Origin: Perkinsus marinus ATCC 50983
Taxonomy: Eukaryota > Perkinsozoa > Perkinsida > Perkinsidae
Length of the DNA stretch: 64,000 bases
Assembly (NCBI RefSeq): GCF_000006405.1
Contig: NW_003216786.1
Span: 1 to 64,000 of the forward strand
Direction: 5' to 3'
The position numbers and the translations under genes were made by a program. How positions within the stretch are numbered: the stretch's first letter is position 1; every line of letters begins with the position of its first letter. The notes beneath the pieces are model-generated. The model ran no database searches. It was not told the DNA's origin and saw nothing but the letters and a program-made list of their open reading frames with translations. Of the stretch, positions 63,426 through 64,000 are shown piece by piece.

Positions 63426-64000
63426 GCTATCCGTTTGCTCGCTGTCTACGTTTACGATTGTCTATGACTCTCTCTGTGCGGACGTTGTTAGATCATGGAT
63501 ATCATGCAGTATTAACTATTAGCATAAAGTGAGCTTGTGTTGGAGATCATAAGGGACATTGTGTGTTGCAGAGCAATCAAGGTGTTAGATGATGATCAGA
63601 TTCATACCGTCTGTTGCGCTTTGGTGACCACCAACTCCTTGACAATGACGATTCTTGAAGTTTAAACCTAGGCTTGTATCCTCGGGGCGCCCGAACGACC
63701 AAGTCATACGCAACTGACTCGGATTCCGAGGCTCGGAAGTTTTCGGGAAGGATCGTTTCCCCACGATAATCTCTCAACTTGGCCTCCGGGAGTTCCGGAC
63801 CTTAGATGGTCGCGGATAGTGACAATTTGTGTCCATCTGTACCTCCGATATAGAATAGGGGTGAGAGTAGACGGTTGGGGAATCATGAATAGCAGCTTAT
63901 AGGCCCTCCTTCTCGGAGACAGATGCTCGTGCTCCAACATAGAAAGTTAGAAAGAAAGTGTGCCAGGAGCATTGGATTGATGTTCAAAATAGGTCTCGCC
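63426..64000. other. Right end, no gene assigned
   Basis: No domain recognised. Open frames near 63577-63940 on the minus strand carry no family signature. Confidence 0.35.

Overview
The window is nuclear DNA from a compact, intron-rich protist genome, most probably a Perkinsus-like alveolate (Perkinsozoa). I infer this from the gene content (lineage-type secreted proteins, an OPA3-like protein, an ATP-type PEPCK with a presequence, chitin-synthase-like proteins, flagellar-type coiled-coil proteins) and from many GT-AG introns of only 40-60 nt. Genes lie on both strands, often a few hundred bases apart. There is no operon structure, and I saw no rRNA, convincing tRNA, CRISPR array or virus-like element. 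A 100-base assembly gap lies at 24377-24476.

Left third (1-25 kb): a LicD/fukutin-type membrane protein (723-1856); relics of a Mutator-like (MULE) transposon and of a HECT ubiquitin ligase; an intact secreted protein (4260-5054, minus) facing a decayed inverted copy of itself (5690-7110, plus); OPA3 and ATG4 in tandem; an LRR protein with a Cys-rich tail; a second MULE relic; TIM10 with a 10-nt first exon; two tandem chitin-synthase-like genes that share one intron position and have lost the QRRRW motif; a small secreted Thr/Cys-rich protein; and an SR-type SURP protein cut by the gap.

Middle (25-45 kb): the nucleoporin NUP155 (about 6 kb, minus), PEPCK (minus), a 3-kb gene-free stretch packed with short palindromes, an unidentified multi-exon gene, a long coiled-coil protein and a multi-pass membrane protein with LRRs.

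Right third (45-64 kb): a plus-strand set made of an eIF5-like gene lacking its zinc finger, U2AF65 with a 29-tyrosine run in RRM1, PEP mutase (phosphonate synthesis) and RNA polymerase III subunit RPC25. A minus-strand set follows: a KH-domain (vigilin-like) protein, MLF and actin. Last is a plus-strand C2HC zinc-finger/His-rich protein. RNA processing, transport and translation are heavily represented, but nothing shows that the genes form one pathway.

The most unusual signal is not a gene. At 13 sites, all outside exons, there is a 20-25 bp motif of fixed architecture but varying sequence: a 6-7-nt arm, one base, the inverted arm, one base, then the arm again. One copy lies inside an intron that is longer than its neighbours by about the length of the motif.
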